A stretch of DNA of 14,482 nucleotides from Proteiniphilum sp. (GTDB taxonomy: Bacteria > Bacteroidota > Bacteroidia > Bacteroidales > Dysgonomonadaceae), in the NCBI GenBank assembly GCA_031255275.1, contig JAIRSV010000151.1:1-14482 (forward strand), in the 5' to 3' direction. The notes under the pieces were generated by a model, which did not search any database, was not told where the DNA came from, and saw only the letters and a list, made by a program, of their open reading frames with translations. Both the position numbers and the translations under genes were made by a program. Shown piece after piece: positions 7,420 through 14,405 of this stretch (positions are counted from its first letter, which is position 1; every line of letters begins with the position of its first letter).

Positions 7420-8615
7420 GGGCAGCACACTTCCCTGATGGCTTCCGCGATCAGAGGGACGCCGCGCCGGATGGCTTCCACGTCGGTATTGCAGAAGGAT
7501 ACCCGCAGAAAATCGTTTTTAACGCCGTCGGGATCAAAAGTTTTCCCGGTCACGAAGACCGTCCCTTTTTCTATTGCCCTTTTCAGCACGGCGGTCGAGT
7601 CGCTGCCTTCGGGCAGCCGCAGCCAGATGTAGAACCCGCCCCGTGGCTTCCCGAATGTCACGCAGGAAGGCAGTGACGCTTCCAGTGCCGCTGTCATGGC
7701 CTCTCCGCGCTTTTTGTACTCTTTCCTTATGGCGGCCGTATAGTCGTAAACATCGCCCTGCCGGATAAACTTGTCGGCGATTACCTGCGATATGCCGGGC
7801 GAACAGGCGTCGATCGACTGCTTGATCAGCTCACATTTACCGTAAATCTCTTCCGGCGCCAGCATCCATCCCAGACGAAGCCCAGGCCCCAGTATCTTGG
7901 AGAACGATCCGGTATAACATACGTCGATTCCTTCGGGATCCACCGTTTTCATCAGCTGCATTTCCGGCAGGTCCTCTTCGCAGAAATAGAGTTCGTTGTA
8001 AGCGTCATCCTCTATCACGGGGATGTCTCTCCCTTTCAGCAACAGCATCATCTCCTGCTTCACCTTCCGCGAGTAGATGATCCCGGCGGGATTGTGAAAG
8101 TTGGGGGTGTAGTAGAGGAATTTGGGAGAGGGGAGGGTGGTGTCGAGCCTTTTTTTGAGCGCTTCGGTATCCATCCCGTCACCTTTCAGCGGGACGGGGA
8201 TCAGGTTCGCCCGGAAGGCGCGGAAGGCCGAGAGTGCTCCGATAAAGCTGGGGGCTTCTACCAGTACCGGATCTCCGGGGTCGATGAAGGCTTTGGCGAG
8301 GATGTGAATGGCTTGCAGTGATCCGGTGGTGATCATCAGCCGGTTGCTCCCGACGGGGAGACCTTTCCTTTCGAGGTAGTCCGACAGTGATTCGAGCAGC
8401 TGGGGAAGTCCGGCAGTGGGCGCGTACTGCAGTGCCGTTTGCTTTTCCTTTTCCGTGAGGGTGTAACAGATCCGGTCAATGGCTTCGAGAGGGAAGAGTT
8501 CGTTTCCCGGCATGCCGCCGGCAAAGGAGATCATGCCGGGGGCCGTGGCGAGACTCATCAGGTCGCGTATCTCCGAGGAACGGAGGTCGGCTGCGCTGCT
8601 TGCAAAACGGGTCAT
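7416..8615 (-). CDS. PLP-dependent class I/II aminotransferase (aromatic or 2-aminoadipate type)
   Basis: A 399-aa protein, full length for fold-type I aminotransferases of the LysN/AAT-like group without a GntR domain. Visible signatures: SFAGGMPGNELFP near the start, TTGSLQA (96-102) in the phosphate-binding region, YTPNFHNPAG (169-177) with the PLP-contacting Asn175, EDDAYNELY (202-210) with its Asp and Tyr, SFSKILGPGLRLGW with Schiff-base Lys240, and FLRVSF near the C-terminus with the Arg expected to hold the substrate carboxylate. It exchanges an amino group between an amino acid and a 2-oxo acid in the cytoplasm. Its 4-base ATGA overlap with the ACT gene and its position behind paaK point to aromatic amino acids (phenylalanine/phenylpyruvate, tryptophan/indolepyruvate). 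That substrate is inferred; related enzymes also act on 2-aminoadipate or branched-chain substrates. Confidence 0.9.
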   Translation of the reverse strand: MTRFASSAADLRSSEIRDLMSLATAPGMISFAGGMPGNELFPLEAIDRICYTLTEKEKQTALQYAPTAGLPQLLESLSDYLERKGLPVGSNRLMITTGSLQAIHILAKAFIDPGDPVLVEAPSFIGALSAFRAFRANLIPVPLKGDGMDTEALKKRLDTTLPSPKFLYYTPNFHNPAGIIYSRKVKQEMMLLLKGRDIPVIEDDAYNELYFCEEDLPEMQLMKTVDPEGIDVCYTGSFSKILGPGLRLGWMLAPEEIYGKCELIKQSIDACSPGISQVIADKFIRQGDVYDYTAAIRKEYKKRGEAMTAALEASLPSCVTFGKPRGGFYIWLRLPEGSDSTAVLKRAIEKGTVFVTGKTFDPDGVKNDFLRVSFCNTDVEAIRRGVPLIAEAIREVCCP

Positions 8616-9037
8616 AACTGGTAAATATCGTGCTGCGACAGCAGTTTCACACCCCTCTTTTCCAGCGCTTCCGTCACGCCGGCCATGTCTTCGGCGCGGA
8701 TCACGGCCAGGGCTACGTCCCGGTTGGAAAAGGCGTACATGTAGTCTATGTTGATATTCTCTTCGGTCAGCATGTTCAGTATCCGGTACAGTGATCCCGG
8801 TTCGTCGGGGATGTTCACGCAGACTACGCCGGTCAGCCCGATCGAGAATCCTGCTTCTTCCAGCACTTTCCGGGCCAGCTGCGGTTTTCCCGCTACCATG
8901 CGTACGATGCCGCAGTCTGTTGTTTCGGCCAGGTTGAGCGCGGTGATGTTGATGTCGTGTGCGGCCAGAATACGGGTCAGTTCGGTGAGCCGTCCCGACC
9001 GGTCTTCCAGAAAAACGGAGAGTTGTTGTATGTACAT
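8612..9037 (-). CDS. Tandem ACT-domain protein (amino-acid-binding regulator)
   Basis: A 141-aa cytoplasmic protein consisting of two ACT domains and nothing else. The first spans roughly residues 3-68 (LSVFLEDRSGRLTELTRIL, HDINITALNL); the second spans 70-140 (VVCVNIPDEPGSLYRILNML, NINIDYMYAF). ACT domains bind small ligands, usually amino acids, and this stand-alone pair is commonly found beside phenylacetate-CoA ligases in anaerobes. It lies 31 bases after paaK, and its TGA stop overlaps the aminotransferase ATG by 4 bases, so translational coupling is likely. It may sense an aromatic amino acid and modulate a partner enzyme of the operon; the partner and ligand are inferred, not shown. 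No DNA-binding or catalytic domain is present. Confidence 0.9.
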   Translation of the reverse strand: MYIQQLSVFLEDRSGRLTELTRILAAHDINITALNLAETTDCGIVRMVAGKPQLARKVLEEAGFSIGLTGVVCVNIPDEPGSLYRILNMLTEENINIDYMYAFSNRDVALAVIRAEDMAGVTEALEKRGVKLLSQHDIYQL

Positions 9038-9068
9038 TCTGCTTTACTGTTTTGGGGTTTTGATGATG

Positions 9069-10382
9069 TTACTGTTTCCTGTAGTCGATGATTCGCCGGG
9101 CTTTTCCGTCGGAGCGTTCCATGCTGTTGGGTTCCACCAGCCTGATGATGGCGCTGATGCCCAGCAGGCTTTTGATGTTGTGCTCGATGCGTCGCCTGAT
9201 TCCTTCCAGTTCGCGGATGCTGTCCGACCAGTTTTTTTCGTTGATTTCCACTCTGACTTCCAGCGTGTCGAGGTTGTTTTCCCGACGGACGATCAGCAGA
9301 TAGTGGGGTGATGTTTCGGCCATTTCCATCAGGACGGATTCCACTTGCGAGGGGAAGACGTTTACACCGCGGATGATCAGCATGTCGTCGCTGCGTCCCA
9401 GGCACTTCTCCATGCGTACCAGCGTCCGTCCGCAGGGGCATTTCCCGCGGTGCAGCCGTGTGAGGTCGCGCGTCCGGTAGCGCAGCAGCGGCATGGCCTC
9501 CTTGCTTATCGTGGTGAATACGAGTTCGCCCACTTCCCCGTCGGGCAGCGGTTCCAGCGTTTCGGGGTGAATGATTTCGGGGATAAAGTGGTCTTCGAAG
9601 ATGTGACTTCCGTGCTGACAGTCACATTCCATAGAGACGCCGGGGCCGATTACTTCGCTCAGGCCATAAATGTCATAAGCTTTGATGTGCAGCATGTTTT
9701 CTATCTCCCGGCGCATTTCGTTCGACCACGGTTCGGCGCCGAAGATGCCTGCCCGCAGTCTGATCTCTTCCGGCGGGATGCCTTCCTTGAGGATATGCTC
9801 GCCCAGGTGTGCTGCGTATGACGGGGTGCAAGCCAGGGCGGTGGCGTTGAAGTCGGTCATGAACTGCAACTGTTTCCGCGTGTTGCCGCTCGATATGGGA
9901 ATAACTGTCGCGCCCACCTTCTCGGCGCCGTAGTGCAACCCCAGTCCGCCGGTGAAGGGGCCGTAGCCGTAGGCTATCTGAATGGTGTCTCCGCTGTGGA
10001 TGCCGGCCATCGTCAGGCTGCGCGCCACTACTTCGGCCCAGAGGTCGATGTCCTGCCGGGTATAGCCCACCACCGTCGGCTTTCCCGTTGTCCCGCTCGA
10101 GGCGTGCAGGCGTATCACTTCGCTCTGCGGGACGGTGAAGAGGCCGAAGGGGTAATTGTCCCTCAGGTCGCTTTTGGTGGTGAACGGCAGCATTTTCAGC
10201 TGATCTGCGCTTCGTATGTCGCCCGGTTCGATGCCGGCTGCTTTCAGCCGGTCGCGGTAGAAGGGGACGTGGTCATACATCCGACGTATCATGGAGGTGA
10301 GTTGCCTGCTTTGCAGGTCGTGCATCTGTTCTCTTTCAGCGCACTCTCTTTCGGGGTTCCAAATCATTTTATTCCGACTCAT
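9069..10382 (-). CDS. paaK: Phenylacetate--CoA ligase (arylacetate-activating)
   Basis: A 437-aa protein, the usual length for PaaK. It activates phenylacetate or a related arylacetate with ATP to the adenylate and then to the CoA thioester (AMP-forming), in the cytoplasm. Motifs in order: FYRDRLKAAG near the start, the ATP-binding SSGTTGKPT (95-103), IYGLSEVIGPG (238-248), YRTRDL (302-307), the hinge GRSDDMLIIRGVNVFPSQVE (329-348), and a C-terminal lysine at 427 in SDGKARRI, which fits the adenylation-half-reaction lysine. CDCQHGSH (253-260) and CPCG (315-318) form a Cys/His cluster that may hold a structural metal. It is first in a three-gene operon with ACT and aminotransferase genes, which favours arylacetate to aromatic amino acid metabolism over aerobic phenylacetate breakdown: no paaABCDE oxygenase genes are nearby. 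Exact substrate (phenylacetate, indoleacetate, hydroxyphenylacetate) is open. Confidence 0.94.
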   Translation of the reverse strand: MSRNKMIWNPERECAEREQMHDLQSRQLTSMIRRMYDHVPFYRDRLKAAGIEPGDIRSADQLKMLPFTTKSDLRDNYPFGLFTVPQSEVIRLHASSGTTGKPTVVGYTRQDIDLWAEVVARSLTMAGIHSGDTIQIAYGYGPFTGGLGLHYGAEKVGATVIPISSGNTRKQLQFMTDFNATALACTPSYAAHLGEHILKEGIPPEEIRLRAGIFGAEPWSNEMRREIENMLHIKAYDIYGLSEVIGPGVSMECDCQHGSHIFEDHFIPEIIHPETLEPLPDGEVGELVFTTISKEAMPLLRYRTRDLTRLHRGKCPCGRTLVRMEKCLGRSDDMLIIRGVNVFPSQVESVLMEMAETSPHYLLIVRRENNLDTLEVRVEINEKNWSDSIRELEGIRRRIEHNIKSLLGISAIIRLVEPNSMERSDGKARRIIDYRKQ

Positions 10383-10457
10383 ATTCTTTTTCCGGCCCGG
10401 AGGCTTGTATTTTGTTGTTGACTGTTACTGTTCCCTGTTCTCCCGTAAAACGGTTTG

Positions 10458-10487
10458 CAAATGTACAAAAATTCGACAGTTATACAA
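10458..10487 (-). promoter_or_regulatory. Bacteroidetes-type promoter of the paaK operon
   Basis: On the minus strand TACATTTG (forward 10465 to 10458) matches the -7 consensus TAnnTTTG. A TTG (forward 10487-10485) sits exactly 19 bases upstream of the TA, as expected for the -33 box. Transcription would start near 10451, giving a leader of about 70 bases before the paaK ATG. Spacing and sequence both fit the sigma factor consensus known for Bacteroides. Confidence 0.7.
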
Positions 10488-10490
10488 CTG
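10477..10490. promoter_or_regulatory. Inverted repeat over the paaK -33 box
   Basis: CAGTT-ATAC-AACTG is a 5-bp inverted repeat that covers the -33 TTG of the paaK promoter. A repressor site is a plausible reading given the placement; the repeat is short, so chance is possible. Confidence 0.35.
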
Positions 10491-10511
10491 ATATTCGTTT
10501 GCTGCGCTCAC

Positions 10512-10532
10512 GTTATTCGGCGAGCGAATAAC
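10512..10532. promoter_or_regulatory. Perfect 8-bp inverted repeat, candidate operator
   Basis: GTTATTCG-GCGAG-CGAATAAC is a perfect 8-bp inverted repeat with a 5-base centre. It lies about 25 bases upstream of the paaK -33 box and about 60 bases from the + strand promoter-like element at 10595. Its size and symmetry suit a dimeric regulator. No regulator gene is in the window. Confidence 0.45.
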
Positions 10533-10594
10533 CATTGAATGACGTGAAGCGAAAAAAATCCTCTCCGGAAGCCATTTTTCCCGAAAAACTTCCC

Positions 10595-10602
10595 TACATT
10601 TG
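10595..10602 (+). promoter_or_regulatory. Promoter-like -7 element, + strand
   Basis: TACATTTG matches TAnnTTTG and shares the 11-base string TACATTTGCAA with the paaK promoter on the other strand. The -33 side is weak: a T-run at 10575-10579 with no TTG. A start near 10609 would give either a ~330-base leader for the BACON-LRR gene or a short RNA ending at the T-run near 10692. Confidence 0.4.
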
Positions 10603-10656
10603 CAAGACACACGAAATCTCCTGCACAATGGCTGTACGAAAACTGTATCATTCTTT

Positions 10657-10692
10657 CGCCGGAACCGGCCCGGCCGGCGCGGGGAATTTTTT
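10657..10692 (+). terminator. GC hairpin followed by T-run, possible attenuator
   Basis: CGCCGG (10657-10662) pairs with CCGGCG (10674-10679), then GGGGAA and six T residues (10687-10692). A competing pairing of GGGGAA (10681-10686) with TTCCCC (10700-10705) is possible. The T-run is 7 bases from the stem, further than ideal, so termination strength is doubtful. Confidence 0.25.
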
Positions 10693-10940
10693 CTCAGGCT
10701 TCCCCACACCGCATCTTCTCACCCGCAGATACGGCAGGGTGTTTTTGACCGGAACATCCATTGACTGTCGCGAAGCTTCCGTGAAGCTGCACCCGGTTTC
10801 GGACAGGTTAAACAGAGCCTTCGGCGAACTGAACAAAAACTTCGGTTGCGCGCGACGTGCCCGGCGGATATGACTTTTTCTTTACAGTATATATATCAAA
10901 CAAATATCCATAAACAACCCTACTTTTAAATTTCAGCATC

Positions 10941-13900
10941 ATGTACAGGAAGAATTTACTGTTTATGGCAGCCATAGCGCTGCTTGCAACGGCTGCCTCG
11001 TGCACCGAAGAAAAACCCGAAGCCAAACTGTCGATCGACCCCGAAATCAATCTGGAAGCAGCCGCCGGCAGCGGCGGCTCCATAGAAGTCACATGCAACG
11101 AAAGATGGTCAGCCGGCGACAATGCCGGATGGCTCACCGTCACGCCCGCCTCCGGCACGGGCAACGGTACGGTTACCGTTACCGCGGAGGAAAATACCTC
11201 CACGGAAGAGCGTTCGGCGAAGATCACCGTCTGGACGGCTACGCTCAGGAAAACCCTGACCGTTATACAGCCGGGCGCCGCCCCCAGGCTCGTGATTGAC
11301 CCGGAAGAGCGGAAAGAGATTCCCGCCGGGGAAGACGACTTTTCCCTGGCAGTGGCGAGTAATCTGGAATGGACGGCCCTGAGCGGCGCCGGATGGCTCA
11401 CCGTCAGCCCCGCGTCCGGCACGGGCGACGGCACAGTTACCGTTACCGCAACAGAAAACAGCGCTATGGAAGGGCGTACGGGCACCGTCACCGTCAAGGC
11501 GGGCGCGCTTGTGAAAATCCTGACCGTCACGCAGACGGGCGTTGCCCCCTCGCTCGCGATTGTGCCGGAAAGCCGGAAAGGGATTTCCGCCGAAAGGGGC
11601 GACTTCTCCCTCACCGTAACAAGTAACGTGGAATGGTCGGCCGAAAGCGGCGCCGAATGGCTCACCCTTGCCTATCCCGCGTCCGGCACGGGAAACGGTA
11701 CGCTTACCGTTACCGCAACGGCAAATACCTCCACGGAAGCGCGCACGGGCACCGTCACCGTCACCGTCAAGGCGGGCGCGCTTGAGAAAATCCTGACCGT
11801 CACGCAGGCGGGCACCGACCCCATGCTTATAATCGGGATGGAGGGCGCGGACGGGATTACCGCCGCCGGCGGCGACTTTTCCCTGTCAATAGCAAGCAAT
11901 CAGGACTGGACGCTCCGGAGCGACCGCCTGTGGCTCTCCCTCAGTCCCGCCTTCGGCACGGGGAACAGGATAATTGACGTTTCCATTCTCGAAAACACTT
12001 CGACGGAAGCGCGCGAAGCCACAATCACCGTCACCACGGGCACGCTTACGGAAACTCTGACCGTCACGCAAGCGGGCATAGCCCCCTCGCTCGCCATTGA
12101 GCCGGATGGCCGGAAAGAGATTTCCGCCGAAGGTGGAGCCTTCTCCCTGGCAGTCGCGAGTAATCTGACATGGTCGGCCGGAAGCAATGGCGGATGGCTC
12201 ACCGTCAGTCCCGCCTTTGGCACGGGCGACGGTACGGTTACCGTCACCGCAGCGGGAAACACCTCCACGGAAGTGCGCGAAGCCACAATCACCGTCACGG
12301 CGGGCACGCTTACGGAAACCCTGACCGTCACACAGGCGGCCGCCGCCTCTGAAGAATCAGTGGAATTTACTTTTACCGGTAACAGCATCCTGTTTGTAGC
12401 CCCGTCAAAAAACCTCATCGTGGACTGGGGCGACGGCAAGACAAACGAGTATCGCGATCTTTATGTTTTCTATACCCAAGTCGGGCACACCTACGCAAAC
12501 AATACCGAACACACCGTGCGAATGCGGGCGGAAAAGCTGTCAGAGTTCAGCTGCACTGGCGGTTATTACGATTATCAAAAGGGCAGCCTAACGGCTTTGG
12601 ACGTAAGCGGCTGTACGGCGTTAACCGTGCTGGAGTGTTACAATAACAGGATAAGCGCACTGGATATAAGCGGCTGCACGGCGCTAAAAATACTGGAGTG
12701 TTACAGTAACCCGTTAGGCACACTCGATGTAAGCAGCTGCACGGTGTTAGAATATTTGCTTTGCAGCGAAAATCAGTTAAGCACACTGAATGTGTCAAAC
12801 AATACGAAGCTGAAACAGTTGTATTGCGAAAAGAATCAGTTAAGCACACTGGATGTGTCAAACAATACGGAGTTGACCTCTCTGTACTGTTCCGGTAATC
12901 CGTTAGGCGCGCTGAACGTGTCAAGGAACACGGCGTTAAGGGCTTTGGAGTGTCACGGCAATCAGTTAAACGCACTGGATGTGTCAAATAATACGGCGTT
13001 AACACTTTTGAATTGTGGCGGGAATCAGTTAGGCATACTGGATGTGTCAAACAATACGGAGTTGACCTATCTATACTGTTCCGGCAGTGAGTTAAGCGCG
13101 CTGGATGTGTCAAACAAAACGAAGCTGAAACAGTTGTATTGCCAAACGAATCGGTTGACTACGCTGATTGTAAGCGGCTGCACGGCTTTGGCAGAGTTGC
13201 AGTGTTACGAGAATCAGTTAGGCGCGCTGGATGTGAGCGGCTGCACGGCGTTGGCAAAGTTGCAGTGTGAAGAGAATAAGTTGCGCACGCTGAATGCACG
13301 CGGCTGCACGGCGTTGACATCGCTGGACGGTTTCAACAATCAGTTACACACACTGGATGTAAGCAACTGCACGGCGTTGACCTATTTGCAATGTGAACTG
13401 AATGAGTTAAGCACACTGGATGTAAGCAGCTGCACGGCGTTGACCTATTTGCGTTGTGGGTATAATGAGTTAAGCGCACTGAATGTATCGGAGAACACGG
13501 CCCTGACAGGGTTGCTATGTGGCTGGAATCAGATAAGCGCACTGGATGTGTCAAGGAACACGAAGCTGATAGAGCTGGATTGCGGCAATGATAAGATAAG
13601 CACACTGGATGTGTCAAACAATACGGCGTTAAGCAGTTTGCGCTGCTACGGCAATCCGTTAGGCGCACTGAATGTATCGGAGAATACGGCGTTAACCGTG
13701 TTAGAGTGTAATAATAGTGAGTTAAGCGTGCTGGATGTATCGGAGAATACGGCGTTAAGATTGTTGAATTGTTCCATGAATGAATTAAGCGCGCTGAACG
13801 TGTCAAGGAACACGGCGTTAACACTTTTGGATTGTGGCGGGAATCAGTTAGGCATACTGGATGTGTCAAACAATACGGCGCTAACGAGCCTGTACTGTTC

Positions 13901-14123
13901 CGATAATGCGCTGAGCACACTGGACGTATCAAACAAAACGGCGTTAAAAACGCTCTCCTGTGCCAATAATCAATTAGACGCCGCTACACTTAATGCGATA
14001 TTTACGGATTTGCCCAACCGGTCGAGCATAGAAAGTGGCAGATTGCGGTTTGGAGGTAATCCGGGAACCGCTACCTGCAATCGCAGCATAGCCTCCGGCA
14101 AAGGCTGGGCTTATTACTTCTGA
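10941..14123 (+). CDS. Surface lipoprotein: five BACON domains, PKD-like segment, 22 cysteine-type LRRs
   Basis: A 1060-aa protein with a lipoprotein leader ending in TAASC (Cys21). Five BACON (Ig-fold) domains follow at about 29-112, 114-200, 202-291, 293-379 and 381-467. Each carries a pattern like NLEWTA...GWLTVSPASGTGDG and ends in TLTVTQ. Residues ~473-545 look PKD-like, with VDWGDG (494-499) and HTY (516-518). Then come exactly 22 LRR units of 21 residues (549-1010), consensus LxxLDVSxNTxLxxLxCxxN, and a short cap ending GKGWAYYF. Such cysteine-bearing LRRs resemble those of Listeria InlJ and many Bacteroidetes surface proteins; their role is protein or glycan binding. BACON domains are thought to act as carbohydrate- or mucin-binding spacers. 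An adhesin at the cell surface is the best inference. There is no catalytic domain. The LRR part has lower GC and different Leu codons from the BACON part. It stands alone; no co-directional neighbour is close. Confidence 0.92.
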   Translation: MYRKNLLFMAAIALLATAASCTEEKPEAKLSIDPEINLEAAAGSGGSIEVTCNERWSAGDNAGWLTVTPASGTGNGTVTVTAEENTSTEERSAKITVWTATLRKTLTVIQPGAAPRLVIDPEERKEIPAGEDDFSLAVASNLEWTALSGAGWLTVSPASGTGDGTVTVTATENSAMEGRTGTVTVKAGALVKILTVTQTGVAPSLAIVPESRKGISAERGDFSLTVTSNVEWSAESGAEWLTLAYPASGTGNGTLTVTATANTSTEARTGTVTVTVKAGALEKILTVTQAGTDPMLIIGMEGADGITAAGGDFSLSIASNQDWTLRSDRLWLSLSPAFGTGNRIIDVSILENTSTEAREATITVTTGTLTETLTVTQAGIAPSLAIEPDGRKEISAEGGAFSLAVASNLTWSAGSNGGWLTVSPAFGTGDGTVTVTAAGNTSTEVREATITVTAGTLTETLTVTQAAAASEESVEFTFTGNSILFVAPSKNLIVDWGDGKTNEYRDLYVFYTQVGHTYANNTEHTVRMRAEKLSEFSCTGGYYDYQKGSLTALDVSGCTALTVLECYNNRISALDISGCTALKILECYSNPLGTLDVSSCTVLEYLLCSENQLSTLNVSNNTKLKQLYCEKNQLSTLDVSNNTELTSLYCSGNPLGALNVSRNTALRALECHGNQLNALDVSNNTALTLLNCGGNQLGILDVSNNTELTYLYCSGSELSALDVSNKTKLKQLYCQTNRLTTLIVSGCTALAELQCYENQLGALDVSGCTALAKLQCEENKLRTLNARGCTALTSLDGFNNQLHTLDVSNCTALTYLQCELNELSTLDVSSCTALTYLRCGYNELSALNVSENTALTGLLCGWNQISALDVSRNTKLIELDCGNDKISTLDVSNNTALSSLRCYGNPLGALNVSENTALTVLECNNSELSVLDVSENTALRLLNCSMNELSALNVSRNTALTLLDCGGNQLGILDVSNNTALTSLYCSDNALSTLDVSNKTALKTLSCANNQLDAATLNAIFTDLPNRSSIESGRLRFGGNPGTATCNRSIASGKGWAYYF
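11025..12341 (+). repeat. Five tandem BACON-domain coding repeats (~260 bp each)
   Basis: Five successive domain repeats start near 11025, 11280, 11544, 11817 and 12081. Copies 2, 3 and 5 are most alike, sharing the string CGGCACGGG and the ACCGTTACCG/ACCGTCACCG blocks; copy 4 is the most diverged. Copy 3 carries an in-frame hexamer gain (CACCGT repeated near 11751-11770), so its strand reads TVTVTV where copy 2 has TVTV. Confidence 0.8.
12585..13970 (+). repeat. 22 tandem 63-bp LRR coding units
   Basis: The unit is 21 codons with no length variation across 22 copies (22 x 63 = 1386 bases), running from the codon for Ser549 to Asn1010. Cys at unit position 18 is present in all units but number 12, where it is Gly. 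Position 10 is Cys in units 1-3 and 10-14, and Asn or Lys in units 4-9 and 15-22. Two 66-base segments, 12994-13059 and 13813-13878, differ at one base only. Confidence 0.9.
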
Positions 14124-14214
14124 AATATCCTGAAGTCCGCTAAATCAAAAGAATGACATCACAAAATGTTCCATTATCAATTGCATTACAGGTTCTGTAT
14201 CGGGAAGTGAAGAA

Positions 14215-14405
14215 AACCAGCTCGGGGGGCGCCCGAGCGCCAAAGTTGTCTGAACTGTGATTCATTTGATTTACGTGATTTACATAACCAATGCGCCAAA
14301 AACAACCAGCTCGGGGAGCGCCGGAGCGGCAAGGGGCGGGAGCACCCGCCCCGACGAGCGATTTCTTTATTAAGCAATTCTTCTAATTTATTTGATTTAT
14401 GTGAT
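14215..14405 (+). repeat. Two copies of a structured intergenic repeat
   Basis: Box A (AACCAGCTCGGGG) occurs at 14215-14227 and 14304-14316. Box B (TTYATTTGATTTAYGTGAT) occurs at 14261-14279 and 14387-14405, matching at 17 of 19 bases. Between the boxes, copy 1 folds as GCTCGGG/CCCGAGC (14220-14238, 5-base loop). Copy 2 can form a three-way fold: GCTCG/CGAGC (14309-14313 with 14355-14359), GCCG/CGGC (14320-14330) and GGGGCGGG/CCCGCCCC (14333-14352). Copy 2 is longer owing to its extra stem. The family is not one I can name; a dispersed REP-like element is the likeliest class. Confidence 0.6.

Larger units (their letters stand above)
10533..10940. other. Intergenic leader region without a confident gene
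   Basis: About 400 bases between the candidate operator and the BACON-LRR gene. A + strand promoter-like element lies at 10595-10602, a GC hairpin with a T-run at 10657-10692, and an AT-rich stretch at 10871-10930 just before the next gene. An open frame from the ATG at 10628 to 10873 (81 codons) has no recognisable motif, membrane segment or family likeness, and the T-run hairpin lies inside it, so it is not called as a gene. TACTTTTA at 10921-10928 is a near match to the -7 consensus close to the BACON-LRR start, but no -33 TTG is well placed. Confidence 0.4.

Noticed and set aside
10535..10873. 112-codon plus-strand frame upstream of the BACON-LRR gene
   Set aside because: No recognisable motif, and its first 31 codons precede the likely transcription start; only the 81-codon version from 10628 is left as a question.
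10808..11665. 285-codon minus-strand frame (and 11900-12439)
   Set aside because: Repetitive S/V/P-rich translations mirror the BACON repeats on the other strand; codon bias of the repeats keeps the antisense frame open.
12547..13932. Long minus-strand frames of a repeated LTHPVCLTDS pattern
   Set aside because: A by-product of the 63-bp LRR period read backwards; the repeats explain the open frames.
12585..13970. Regular 63-bp repeats considered as a CRISPR array or satellite
   Set aside because: They are in frame, with constant codon meaning and LRR consensus; there are no unique spacers between constant repeats.
14186..14377. 63-codon minus-strand frame
   Set aside because: Crosses the stem-forming repeat copies and has no protein family likeness.
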